NCBI GenBank assembly: GCA_964398055.1
Contig: CAYNLK010000013.1
Coordinates: forward strand, 62,001 to 126,000
Source of the DNA: CAYNLK01 sp964398055
Lineage (GTDB): Bacteria; Chloroflexota; Anaerolineae; 4572-78; J111
DNA length: 64,000 nt
Direction of reading: 5' to 3'
Shown: positions 32,983 through 41,606 of the stretch, in pieces
How positions within the stretch are numbered: position 1 is the stretch's first letter
How the letters are laid out: the number at the start of each line of letters is the position of its first letter
Position numbers and translations under genes: made by a program
The notes under the pieces: model-generated
What the model was told of the DNA's origin: nothing
Seen by the model: the letters and a program-made list of their open reading frames with translations, nothing else
The model's database searches: none

Positions 32983-34275
32983 CTATTTCTGATACCGGGT
33001 TAATTCTTCCCGCAACCCGTCGGCAAAGAGATTCAGGCCGATCACCAGGCTGGCAATGGCCAGCGACGGCCAGATGACGGCCAGGGGATTGGCAAAGATA
33101 CCGCGGCGAGCCTCGTTGACCATGTTGCCCCAGTCCGGGTCCGGCGGCGGCAGGCCAATCCCCAAGAAGCCCAGGGTGCCGATGGCAAAAATAGCATAAC
33201 CCACCCGCAGCATCGAGTCGACCAGGATGGGGCCGCGGGCATTGGGCAGCGTTTCCCAAAACATAATATAGCCGGGCTTTTCACCCCGCGTCTCAGCGGC
33301 CCGAATATAGTCGCGTGTTTTGATATCCAACGTCAGGCTGCGTACCAGCCGGGTCACCCCCGGCGCGCCGGTCACGGTGATGGCCAGAATTACCACCAGG
33401 TCACCCTGGCCCAGCGCCGCAATCACCACCAGATAGAGCACAATCTGAGGAAAGGCGATCAAGGCATCGAGCACCTGCATAATCCCCTGGTCGGCCCAGC
33501 CGCCGCGATAGCCGGCGTTAAGTCCCATAATCGCCCCAACCACCACCGAACCGATGACGCCCCAAAGGGCCACCCCAATTGGAACGGAATAGGTCGGCAC
33601 CAAAGTGTCCTGAAAAGCAAATGAAGCCGGGACCAAAATGAACAGGCCGGCCAGGGCAATAGTCCAAATTATCATTGTTCGGGTTAGTTTGAGCGATTTG
33701 GCCTTAAGCCAGCCCCAAACATAGACAAACAGGCTGATCCCCAGGAAAATCAGGCCAGCCAGGGCCAACGATGTCGTCCCAATGAACTCCCAACCGAAGA
33801 GTGTCGCCAGCCCATACGCAAGCAACGCGCCTCCGGTCAAAGCCAGTCCGGCCAGGAAAATCCCCTTGAAACGACCAAACATGCGCGCCCAGACCATAAC
33901 CAGGCCAACCAGACTGGCCAGACCGGCCAGGGTCGCTAAGAAGATCATGTAACTACTCAGCCCGGCCTGGGGTACCCGAGTTTTTAGCAGAATTACCTGG
34001 GTTCCGGTCATCAATCGGGATAGAATATCGCGGCCCAGATGGTCGGTGCCGAGCCAATTGACCGGGTTGGGCGGCAAATTTTGGTCAAAGATCGGCGCAT
34101 TCGGCGGATAGGGTGTCCAGAAAAGTGAGACAATCCCTACCACCAGCCAGAACAGCACCAGGGCCAACCCAATCGTGGCTACTCGTGACTCAAACACGAT
34201 CGAGATATTCTTCCACAACGTCTGCCAGCCAGATGGTCGCGGGATTGTCCCGGCAGTTGGTTGCGCTACGGCCAT
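32983..34275 (-). CDS. Peptide ABC transporter permease, OppC-like, enlarged
   Basis: A 430-residue permease; usual OppC length is about 300. After WLGTDHLGRDILSRLMTGTQ (73-93) an insert of about 125 residues with some four extra hydrophobic segments comes before the normal core resumes at VPIGVALWGVIGSVVVG near 235. The EAA loop DYIRAAETRGEKPGYIMFWE near 320 is intact. GGAGG precedes the start. It imports peptides or similar solutes with the OppB-like partner. Confidence 0.9.
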   Translation of the reverse strand: MAVAQPTAGTIPRPSGWQTLWKNISIVFESRVATIGLALVLFWLVVGIVSLFWTPYPPNAPIFDQNLPPNPVNWLGTDHLGRDILSRLMTGTQVILLKTRVPQAGLSSYMIFLATLAGLASLVGLVMVWARMFGRFKGIFLAGLALTGGALLAYGLATLFGWEFIGTTSLALAGLIFLGISLFVYVWGWLKAKSLKLTRTMIIWTIALAGLFILVPASFAFQDTLVPTYSVPIGVALWGVIGSVVVGAIMGLNAGYRGGWADQGIMQVLDALIAFPQIVLYLVVIAALGQGDLVVILAITVTGAPGVTRLVRSLTLDIKTRDYIRAAETRGEKPGYIMFWETLPNARGPILVDSMLRVGYAIFAIGTLGFLGIGLPPPDPDWGNMVNEARRGIFANPLAVIWPSLAIASLVIGLNLFADGLREELTRYQK

Positions 34276-34292
34276 ACAAACCTCCTTATCAA

Positions 34293-35594
34293 TCAGGCAT
34301 ACCGAATTCTGGGATTCAAAAAGGTATACGCCAGATCGCCGATGAAGCGAGTGGCCACGGCAATGGTGACAGTCAGCATGGCCGCGGCCTCGACCGCGTT
34401 GAAATCGCCAAAGATAGCGGCATCGTAAATATATTTGCCCAGGCCGGGATAGCCAAAAATGGCTTCAACCACCACCAAGCCACCTACCAACCAGTTAACG
34501 TGGAGCATAATGATAGTGATGGGGGCCATCAGGGCGTTGCGCACGGCATGGCGCAAAACCACTCGCCAACGGGGCATGCCCTTGAGAATGGCCGTGCGGA
34601 TGTAAGGCGCACCCATAACCTCTACCATGCTGGCCCGAGTCATTCGGGCTACGTAGCCCAACTCAACCGCAGTTAGCGTCAACACCGGTAAGGCCAGCAG
34701 TTTAGGATCTTTGAACAAGGCATCGTCGCTTAAGAAGACGGCGATGGCCGGCAGCCACTTCAGCCAGATGCCAAAAATCAGGATCAGGAACACCCCGGTA
34801 ACAAACTCGGGCGTAGCCGTGGCGGCCAGACTGGTAACGGAGATAATCCGATCAGCCGGCCTACCCTCGTTAATGCCGGCCAGAATACCAAAGAACAGGG
34901 CCAGGGGCATAATAAAGAGAAAAGCCACACCCGCCAGAATGGCCGTATTACGAACGCGGGTCCACAAGGTTGCCGAAACCGGCCGGCCGGTCTGCAAGGA
35001 CATGCCGGTATCGCCCCGTAGTAGCCCCTTCTGGAGCGGGACAAACTTCACCGCGCCATCTTTCTGCTCCCGCATGCCGGTTTTGGTCCGCACAAAGACG
35101 GTGGTGCCCTCGCCGCGCACCCACATCGCCGCCCGATTATTGGTATCAACCCCCCAGAAAATCTCTTTGCCGGTCGCCGGATCCTCAACCCAGCCCCCAC
35201 TAACCAGGTGCGACGTAGTGGAGCCATTGGGTTGGCGCCGCAGGGCCAATAGCCTGCCATCTTCCACTTTCCAGCGAGTCAACTCACCAGCCACATCGGC
35301 CCACCACTCCTGTTCGCGAGTTTGGGGATTGGCCACGCTCACCAGTGGGTAGCCCACCAGCCAGCGGGCCCGCCAGTCGTTCCCGGCCAGCCAATCCAGG
35401 TAGCGTTGCCAGGCCGGTTGATCCAGCCCCAATTGGGCCCGAAATGAGGCCCGCTGCTCCTCGGTTGAGAAGACCCCCAGGATTTTTACGGCCACATCAC
35501 CGGTACCTACTTCCAGCAAAAAGAAAAGAGCCACAGAGACAATAAACATCGTAACAATCGTCGAAATAATACTCCGCGCCAGAAATCGAGCCAT
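34293..35594 (-). CDS. Peptide ABC transporter permease, OppB-like, enlarged
   Basis: A 433-residue permease; the family norm is 310-340. The first helix (IISTIVTMFIVSVALFFLLE) is followed by a Trp-rich extracytoplasmic insert of about 120 residues (about 70-190) containing RARWLVGYPL, EWWADVAGELTRW and SGGWVEDPATG. The usual LLRGDTGMSLQTGRPV and core then follow. The EAA loop APYIRTAILKGMPRWRVVLR lies near 340. It pairs with the OppC-like protein. The two inserts probably face each other outside the membrane. Confidence 0.9.
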   Translation of the reverse strand: MARFLARSIISTIVTMFIVSVALFFLLEVGTGDVAVKILGVFSTEEQRASFRAQLGLDQPAWQRYLDWLAGNDWRARWLVGYPLVSVANPQTREQEWWADVAGELTRWKVEDGRLLALRRQPNGSTTSHLVSGGWVEDPATGKEIFWGVDTNNRAAMWVRGEGTTVFVRTKTGMREQKDGAVKFVPLQKGLLRGDTGMSLQTGRPVSATLWTRVRNTAILAGVAFLFIMPLALFFGILAGINEGRPADRIISVTSLAATATPEFVTGVFLILIFGIWLKWLPAIAVFLSDDALFKDPKLLALPVLTLTAVELGYVARMTRASMVEVMGAPYIRTAILKGMPRWRVVLRHAVRNALMAPITIIMLHVNWLVGGLVVVEAIFGYPGLGKYIYDAAIFGDFNAVEAAAMLTVTIAVATRFIGDLAYTFLNPRIRYA

Positions 35595-35696
35595 AAATGC
35601 GTGCCTCCCAAACGGTTACATCTCCAACATCGAGGGATGCTTATTTTATTTTGGTTGACGGATAGGTTTCAGGATAGAGTAGGAACTTGATTTTGA

Positions 35697-35768
35697 TAGG
35701 GGTGAAGGGCAAAGCCCTTCACCCCTATTCACCTCGTTCCCAAACTCAGTTTGGGAACGAGGTGAACT
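35697..35768. repeat. Two tandem strong hairpins between binding protein and permease genes
   Basis: AGGGGTGAAGGGC / GCCCTTCACCCCT (about 35698-35727) is followed by a 29-base hairpin CTCGTTCCCAAACT / AGTTTGGGAACGAG at 35733-35761, extended by TTCAC/GTGAA. The 29-base core occurs again, identical, at 45829-45857. Sited just after the binding-protein gene, the hairpins may protect its mRNA and reduce read-through to the permeases. No U-run follows. Confidence 0.7.
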
Positions 35769-35788
35769 TCAAGCTGTCCTGAGAGAAA

Positions 35789-37492
35789 TTAGGCGTCTAG
35801 CCAGACCTCGTGCAGCAAGTCGTATTCGGTGGGGTGGGCGGCAATATCTTTGAATTTCTCGGGCACGATGTTCCAGACCCGCTTCCAGTAGGCGATACCG
35901 ATCGGCCCGCGCTCCATGAAGATGTCCTCGATCTGGCACATAATCGCCCGCCGTGCCTCAACATCCAGGGTCTGCTCCGCCTGGCTCAGTAGCTGCTGGA
36001 ACTCTTCATCGACCCAGCGGGTCTCATTCCACTCGACCGGTTTGCCATTCGCATCGGCTGTATAACCCAGCGGCAGCACCATGGTGTCCAGCGGCCGGTG
36101 GGTCCAGGAGGTCATGCCCAAATCGACCTCGGTCCAGCGATCCCAGTAACCGCTGGGGTCGGTGATGTCAAGAGTAATATCGAAACCACCCGGCGCGGCC
36201 ATTTCCTTTAGAGCCTGGGCATATTCCGGCTCTTCCAGGTCATTCTTGGTGGCCAGCGTAACCTTGAGGCCATCGGGATAGCCGGCCTCAGCCAGCAGCT
36301 GCTTGGCTTTTTCCGGATCATACGCGGGAATTGGCTTTTCACAATAGGCCGGGTGGACCGGAGCTACATGAGCGTCGATCCCCAGGTCGCCCTGACCAAA
36401 GTAGGCCAGTTGCAGAATCCGCTCCCGATCCTGGCACATCTTGAGGGCCTGGCGGACCCGGTTGTCGGTCCAGGGATCCACATCAACCCGCATCCGCAGC
36501 ACCGAAGTGACCGCGGTCGGGGCCGTATAGACGACCATGCCGGGTCTATCTTTCAAGGCCTGCCAATCACTGGCGCGAGGTTGGTACATCGCGTCAACCT
36601 GACCGGATTGCACTGCGGCTACGGCGGCATCTTTATCCAGATGAACATAGATGATCTCGTCCAAATAAGGCAACGATTGGCCGTCTGCGCCCATCTTCCA
36701 GTAGTCCTCGCGGCGTTTGAGTACAGCCCGTTCCCCTTCCGCGTACTCGGCCAGGGTAAAAGGACCGGTGCCAATGGGCTGTTTGATGAAGTCGCCTTCA
36801 AAGTTGCGATGCAGCACAATGGAGGGGTAGTGGAACAGATGCTCCGGTACGCCAATGTTGGGCGTTTGCAGGTGCAGCTTGATGGTGTAGTCATCCACTT
36901 TTTCCACATCCTGCATCCCGCGCAGGTACGACATCAAACTCAAAATCGAGGAGCCCACGTCAGGATTGAGCCACTCGCTAAAGGTAAACATCACATCGTC
37001 GGCGGTCAGTTCATCGCCGTTGTTAAACTTAACGCCCTGGCGTAATTTAAGCGTCCAGGTTTTTACATCCTCGCTGGCCTCCCAACTCTCCAGCAAGAAA
37101 GGCCGGGTAATGTTGTCGGGGCCGGTTTCAGTCAGATATTCAGCCACCTGGCGGACAACGTTGGCCTGCTGCACCCAGGAAAAGCGGGCCGGATGGTCAA
37201 TCAACTGTAACTCCATGGCCTTGGTGAAGGTGCCGCCCCGTTTGATGGCACCAGCGGCTGGGGCCGGCTGTTCAGCTTCGGCCGGTTGTTGGGCCGGAGC
37301 CGGCGCCGCTGGCTGAACCGGCACGTTACATTGAGCCGCCACCATCGCCGCGCCAGCCGACATCCCCAGCAAAGTCGCCATGCGCAAGAATTCACGCCGG
37401 CTAACTCGGCCCTGGAGATACTGGTTGTACATTTCGGGAATATAAGGGTGAACCTTTTCCATCTGCTTCTTTGAAATTCTAGGCTTTCTCAT
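35789..37492 (-). CDS. Peptide ABC transporter substrate-binding lipoprotein with Tat signal
   Basis: A 567-residue family 5 (DppA/OppA) binding protein. The N-terminus holds a twin-arginine signal SRREFLRMATLLGMSAG near 31-47, then AAQ-Cys as lipobox, so it is exported folded and lipid-anchored. An Ala/Pro-rich tether precedes the mature domain at about KRGGTFTKAMELQLIDHPAR. LKLRQGVKFNNGDELTADDV near 145 is the family signature. AAAGGAGG precedes the start. In this island it may bind betaine-like or peptide ligands; family 5 proteins are broad. Confidence 0.92.
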   Translation of the reverse strand: MRKPRISKKQMEKVHPYIPEMYNQYLQGRVSRREFLRMATLLGMSAGAAMVAAQCNVPVQPAAPAPAQQPAEAEQPAPAAGAIKRGGTFTKAMELQLIDHPARFSWVQQANVVRQVAEYLTETGPDNITRPFLLESWEASEDVKTWTLKLRQGVKFNNGDELTADDVMFTFSEWLNPDVGSSILSLMSYLRGMQDVEKVDDYTIKLHLQTPNIGVPEHLFHYPSIVLHRNFEGDFIKQPIGTGPFTLAEYAEGERAVLKRREDYWKMGADGQSLPYLDEIIYVHLDKDAAVAAVQSGQVDAMYQPRASDWQALKDRPGMVVYTAPTAVTSVLRMRVDVDPWTDNRVRQALKMCQDRERILQLAYFGQGDLGIDAHVAPVHPAYCEKPIPAYDPEKAKQLLAEAGYPDGLKVTLATKNDLEEPEYAQALKEMAAPGGFDITLDITDPSGYWDRWTEVDLGMTSWTHRPLDTMVLPLGYTADANGKPVEWNETRWVDEEFQQLLSQAEQTLDVEARRAIMCQIEDIFMERGPIGIAYWKRVWNIVPEKFKDIAAHPTEYDLLHEVWLDA

Positions 37493-37546
37493 TTACCATC
37501 CTCCTTTTGCAAACCTTTCTTTGCTAAGAGCCAAGTAAATTTATTT

Positions 37547-37656
37547 GGGTGTGACCAATTTCAGTTGTAGGGGCGTTCGGCGAACGCCCAAATTGGGCCA
37601 ACCAACCAGGGCGAATGCCATTCGCCCCTACATTAAAACTCATTTTGGTCACACCC
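37547..37656. mobile_element. 110-bp transposon-like element with 9-bp target duplication
   Basis: Inverted ends GGGTGTGACCAA (37547-37558) and TTGGTCACACCC (37645-37656) enclose a hairpin-rich core (GGGGCGTTCGGCGAACGCCC and GGGCGAATGCCATTCGCCC). The ends are bordered by identical 9-bp direct repeats AATTTATTT at 37538-37546 and 37657-37665, as expected of transposition. It has no gene. It lies just upstream of the binding-protein gene, inside its long leader. Different from the element at 2985 and 53418. Confidence 0.8.
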
Positions 37657-37665
37657 AATTTATTT

Positions 37666-38218
37666 CATCTGTTCACTTGGCTATGATAATAAATATTTTG
37701 GCCCTGGCTAGATAGGATTAGCTTTGGTTCTGGTTTTGGCTGTTCACCTCCTTTAAACTCAGAGAGTTTTTGAAAATTAGTGAGGTAAAACGGAACGCGG
37801 AACACGCGACACATACATCAACACCAAAACCCCGGTTGTGGATTCTGGCGACACCAACGGCTTTAAGGTGAGTGGGTGATGCATGGTTAACTTTTCCCTG
37901 AGTCCGCTCGACATGATCCAGAAATGAACCAGAACCAACGGAGGAAACCAAAAAGGGGTTCGAGTAATTTGCCGGAGATTGTCCCAATTTCTAACGGACC
38001 CCGGACAATTACGTTACAAACTTTGATGAACTGGCCTGCCTGGCCGGAGGTTAGTGAATTCAGACGTAAATGAGGACGTAGTGTGGTTGGAGAGTGAACT
38101 AAGTGAACTGAGTTCGGCGTGAGATGTTTGAATTCCGGTGACGTTGGTAGATCAGGTACTTCTACCCCCGGCCGTCTCCGAGAATGAACAACTTCCTGCT
38201 GCCAACCCGGTACGGTCA
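37666..38218. other. Stretch without a recognised gene (leader region)
   Basis: Between the transposon-like element and the promoter at 38219 no convincing gene is seen. Two open frames on the minus strand (37718-37987 and 37887-38219) have no recognisable motif and uneven codon use. If transcription starts near 38212 the binding-protein mRNA would have a leader of about 700 bases. No riboswitch consensus was recognised in it. Confidence 0.5.
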
Positions 38219-38247
38219 ATCATACCATAACTTTAAAGTTATACCAA
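38219..38247 (-). promoter_or_regulatory. Promoter with palindrome in the spacer
   Basis: Minus strand: TTGGTA (38242-38247), 17 bases, TATGAT (38219-38224). A perfect 16-base palindrome, ATAACTTTAAAGTTAT at 38227-38242, fills the spacer, extended imperfectly to GGTATAAC...GTTATGG. A dimeric regulator sitting there would control the start. It points toward the peptide-importer operon. Confidence 0.6.
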
Positions 38248-38299
38248 ATAGCGCTTGCACCGTCGCCGCCAGCATATTTGGGTTTACAAGCGGTTGCAG

Positions 38300-40744
38300 T
38301 TAACCCTTCAATTTTGAACCGGCCGGATCATAGAGCGGTTCTTGGGTCACAGTCGCGCCATACCGCTGGCCAAAATAGAGCAGGTCAACTTTGGTACCTG
38401 GGGCGGCAAACGCCAGGGGCAAATAGCTATAGGCTATCCACTTGCCGACGGAATAGCCGTAATTGGCGCTGGTCACATAGCCCAGCCGTTGATCGCCAGC
38501 CAAAATCGGCTCTTTGCCCAGGGCCACGGCTTGCGGGTCATCCAGGGTCAGGCAGCACAACTTGCGGCTGACCCCGCTTTCCTTGATTTTGAGCAGCGCT
38601 GCCCGCCCCAGAAAATCACCTTTGTTGAGCCGTACGGCCCACTCCAGGCCGGCTTCAAAGGGGTTGTATTCGGTGTGAATATCGGCCCCCCAGGAGCGAT
38701 AACCCTTCTCCAGCCGCAGCGAGTCGAACGCCCCAAAGCCGCCGGCAATAAGCCCGTGAGATTGGCCGGCCGCCCACAGCACTTCCCACAGGCGCGGACC
38801 GTACTCGGTCGGGGTGTAGATTTCCCAGCCCAATTCACCCACGTACGAAACTCGCAAGGCGAACGCGGGCACGGTCTCGATAGTAATCTCTTTAGCCCAG
38901 AAGTAAGGGAAAGCCTGGTTTGACACATCCTGGTGGCAGACCTCCTGTAACACCGCCCGCGCCTGCGGCCCCCAAAGCCCCAGGGCGCAATATTTGGAGG
39001 TCACGTCGATGATCTGCACCGAGCCGTCAGCCGGGGCCTGCTGCCGCAGCCAGGCCAGGTCGAGCATCCCGCTGCCGCCGCCGGTCAACACCAAAAAGCT
39101 GTCGGCGCCAGTGCGGGTGATGGTCAGGTCGGCCTTGATGCCGCCGTTTTGGGTGAGCAGCGCCGTGTAGACCACCTTGCCAACCGGCTGGTCTATCTGG
39201 TTGGCGGCCACGTAATTCAAAAATTGTAGCGCGCCAGGCCCGCTCACCTCCAGCTTGGTAAAGGCGGTCAGGTCATACAGGGCGACCCGCTCGCGGGTGG
39301 CCAGATGTTCGGCGCCTTGAATGGGCGACCAATTCAACGCCGCCCAGCCGGTGCGAGCCGGAATCTGGTACTGCCTCAACAGCGTGGCATTGGCCTCAAA
39401 CCATTGAGGGCGCTCCCAGCCGGCGCTTTCAAAGAAGTGCGCCTCCTGCCCTTGCAGCCAGGCATGAACCGGGCTGAGCCGGAGGTTGCGGGGGTGCTCC
39501 ATCTGTTGCAGGGGATGGATGATATCATAGACCTCATCGTACTGGGTGTGGCAGCGGGCCTGGATGTAGCTTCTGGTTTTGGCGTAACCGTGAAAGCGGT
39601 TGATATCCGCCTCCCGCAGGTCAAGGCCGGTCACGCCGTCCGCCAGCCACTCGGCGATGGCCCGGCCCACCCCGCCGGAATGGGTCACCCACACCCCAAC
39701 CGCAGTCCAGAAACCTTTGAGGGGCGCGGCCTGGCCCATAATCGGCATCCCGTCGATGGTAAAGGCGAACATGCCGTTGAATTTGCGGGTCAGGCCGGCT
39801 GCCTGCGTGGCCGGCAGTAGCTCATTCGTCGCCTGCCAGGAGTCTTCAAAATGCTCCGGGGTGAACTCCCGTTCGGCCAGCCTGACGCCGTCCAGCTCCC
39901 AGGGATCGACCAGCAGCGGCGTATGGTTATAAGAACCGATGCCGTAAGCCTCCCGGTGCTGGCGGAAATACATGGCCCGGTCCTGGTGGCGCAGGATGGG
40001 CTGCTCCACGTCGGCTTTGGCCCCGGCCAGCTCCGGCAGCGGCGTGGTGATGGCGTACAAATGCTCCACCCCCAGCAACGGAATGGTCACCCCAACCTTG
40101 TCGCCCAGAATCGGCGCCCAAATGTTGGTGCAGAGCAGCACCTGCTCGGTCGCAATGCGGCCTTTGGGGGTAACCACCGCGGTCACGTGACCGTTCCTGG
40201 TTTCAAACTCGATTTCCGTCACCGGGATATCACCGTAGAAGGTAGCCGCGCCCTCGGCCTGAGCCGCCCTGGCCAGGGCTTCGGCGCAGTTGACCGCCCG
40301 CACATCGCAATCGGTGGGGACGTAATAGCCGCCCAGAATCCGGCGGTCATCCAGGATAGGAATCATCTGCCTGACTTCGGCCGGGGAAATCAGGTGCGCC
40401 TCCAGGCCATAGGCCGTAGCAAGGCCGTGCCGTCGCTTCAGTTCGGCCAGCCGCTCCGGCGTGGTCGCCACCTCGATCCCGCCGACCGGATAGACGGTGG
40501 GTAATTCTTCAGTATGGAACTGGTTAAAAAGCTGGACGGTGTATTGGGCAAATTCACACATCATCTTTGAGCCGTTGGTCTGGAAAACCAGTCCCGGCGC
40601 GTGCGAGGTGGAACCGCCCGTCTTATACAGGTCACTTTGGTCAACCACCACAATGTCGCGCCAGCCTTTTTTGACCAGGTGATAGGCCGCGCTACAGCCG
40701 ACAATGCCGGCCCCAATAATGACCAGTCGTGCTTGGTTGTGCAT
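38300..40744 (-). CDS. Dimethylglycine/sarcosine dehydrogenase-like FAD protein with GcvT domain
   Basis: An 814-residue two-part enzyme. The N-terminal DAO-type FAD half has IIGAGIVGCSAAYHLVKKG at 9-27 and GGSTSHAPGLVFQ near 43; the His of TSHAPG matches the covalent-flavin His of dimethylglycine dehydrogenase. A linker near 385-440 leads to the GcvT-like folate-binding half (about 440-814; GELGWEIYTPTEYG near 660). Such enzymes oxidise N-methyl groups and transfer the resulting one-carbon unit to tetrahydrofolate as methylene-THF. The exact amine is uncertain. GAGGAGGATCC precedes the start. Confidence 0.9.
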   Translation of the reverse strand: MHNQARLVIIGAGIVGCSAAYHLVKKGWRDIVVVDQSDLYKTGGSTSHAPGLVFQTNGSKMMCEFAQYTVQLFNQFHTEELPTVYPVGGIEVATTPERLAELKRRHGLATAYGLEAHLISPAEVRQMIPILDDRRILGGYYVPTDCDVRAVNCAEALARAAQAEGAATFYGDIPVTEIEFETRNGHVTAVVTPKGRIATEQVLLCTNIWAPILGDKVGVTIPLLGVEHLYAITTPLPELAGAKADVEQPILRHQDRAMYFRQHREAYGIGSYNHTPLLVDPWELDGVRLAEREFTPEHFEDSWQATNELLPATQAAGLTRKFNGMFAFTIDGMPIMGQAAPLKGFWTAVGVWVTHSGGVGRAIAEWLADGVTGLDLREADINRFHGYAKTRSYIQARCHTQYDEVYDIIHPLQQMEHPRNLRLSPVHAWLQGQEAHFFESAGWERPQWFEANATLLRQYQIPARTGWAALNWSPIQGAEHLATRERVALYDLTAFTKLEVSGPGALQFLNYVAANQIDQPVGKVVYTALLTQNGGIKADLTITRTGADSFLVLTGGGSGMLDLAWLRQQAPADGSVQIIDVTSKYCALGLWGPQARAVLQEVCHQDVSNQAFPYFWAKEITIETVPAFALRVSYVGELGWEIYTPTEYGPRLWEVLWAAGQSHGLIAGGFGAFDSLRLEKGYRSWGADIHTEYNPFEAGLEWAVRLNKGDFLGRAALLKIKESGVSRKLCCLTLDDPQAVALGKEPILAGDQRLGYVTSANYGYSVGKWIAYSYLPLAFAAPGTKVDLLYFGQRYGATVTQEPLYDPAGSKLKG

Positions 40745-40792
40745 CGGATCCTCCTCAAGGAATCTTATATTGATAAACTTGTAAGCTTCAAA

Positions 40793-41065
40793 CTATCTAC
40801 CGGGCATAATCTGACGACGCAACATATCATTAGTCAAATAGCTCACACTAACGCCTAGCTTCTGCGCTCGCTGGCGAAGCAACTTGATAACATCTTCATC
40901 TATCTCGACTTCATAACGTCGCCCCTTGAACTTAGCCTCCACCGCTATTACTTCAAACTGGTCAGGGTAATCCGTAGTGTCGTGAGTATCCCAAAACTCA
41001 GCAGCCTCTTCATAACTATTGAACTCTTCAGGGATAGGATCAGCCTTTTTTTTGGTGCTGTTCAT
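40793..41065 (-). CDS. CopG-type antitoxin of BrnT toxin
   Basis: A 90-residue protein. IPEEFNSYEEAAEFWDTHDT near 11 is the hallmark of the CopG antitoxin family that pairs with BrnT toxins. The C-terminal half (YEVEIDEDVIKLLRQRAQKL, then a helix ending NDMLRRQI) is a ribbon-helix-helix that would bind the operon promoter. It overlaps the toxin gene by 26 bases. With the toxin it forms a type II module and may repress its own transcription. Confidence 0.88.
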   Translation of the reverse strand: MNSTKKKADPIPEEFNSYEEAAEFWDTHDTTDYPDQFEVIAVEAKFKGRRYEVEIDEDVIKLLRQRAQKLGVSVSYLTNDMLRRQIMPGR

Positions 41066-41336
41066 AATACCTCCGCTCGGATACGGTCATATCTCTGGCC
41101 GAAATGGGCAAAACAGATACCGGTGGTTTGTGAATAAAGAAAACAATCAGATAGCGACCACCATCAGTTTGACCATAAGCCGCGTATAAATTCTCGCCTT
41201 TTACTCGACCCTTCTGCGCTCGCCGGACGTGGGGCTGGCTGAATAAAACTTGCTCAACCTCATCAGGATTGACTTGATGTTTATTTTCAATTTTGTCTAC
41301 AAACTGTTCTTTCCAGATGACTTCGTACAGTTGCAT
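41040..41336 (-). CDS. brnT: BrnT-family toxin
   Basis: A 98-residue RelE-like ribonuclease-fold toxin. WKEQFVDKIENKHQVNPDEV near 9-28, GENLYAAYGQTDGGRYLIVF near 48-67 and PISARDMTVSERRYY near 77-91 match BrnT, which slows growth by cutting mRNA. The toxin gene comes first, as is usual for BrnT/BrnA. The 270-base gap upstream (41337-41606) holds no clear gene. Confidence 0.87.
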   Translation of the reverse strand: MQLYEVIWKEQFVDKIENKHQVNPDEVEQVLFSQPHVRRAQKGRVKGENLYAAYGQTDGGRYLIVFFIHKPPVSVLPISARDMTVSERRYYEQHQKKG

Positions 41337-41606
41337 CGGCTACTCCGGGTACGCCGCTGCATAAACTGTGCTACGCAGTGACACAATGAGAAACTCCAGG
41401 CTGATAAAAATTAACTGGTCCCAGGTCTGGATGAAATCAACTGCCATTGCAATCACTTCAATTTTACCACAAAATCACAGAGATTTGGAACGCCCTTGAA
41501 AGTTTGAAGATAATGAGGGTTTTGTGTTGCCAAGGCTGAAGGTTGGAATAACTGGCTCCCCCCTTCAGCCTGCGGGACCAATGGAAGTGCTTGAGACGGG
41601 AAAATA

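Noticed and set aside
37947..37970. GGTTCGAGT-like stretch resembling a tRNA T-arm
   Set aside because: No matching acceptor, D or anticodon arms around it.
37887..38219. 110-residue open frame on the minus strand
   Set aside because: No motif, no ribosome site, and it starts just at the proposed promoter -10; treated as leader.
41340..41447. Possible 35-residue minus-strand peptide MAVDFIQTWDQLIF...
   Set aside because: Hydrophobic and follows a weak GAAG site, but too short and with no homology seen to call.
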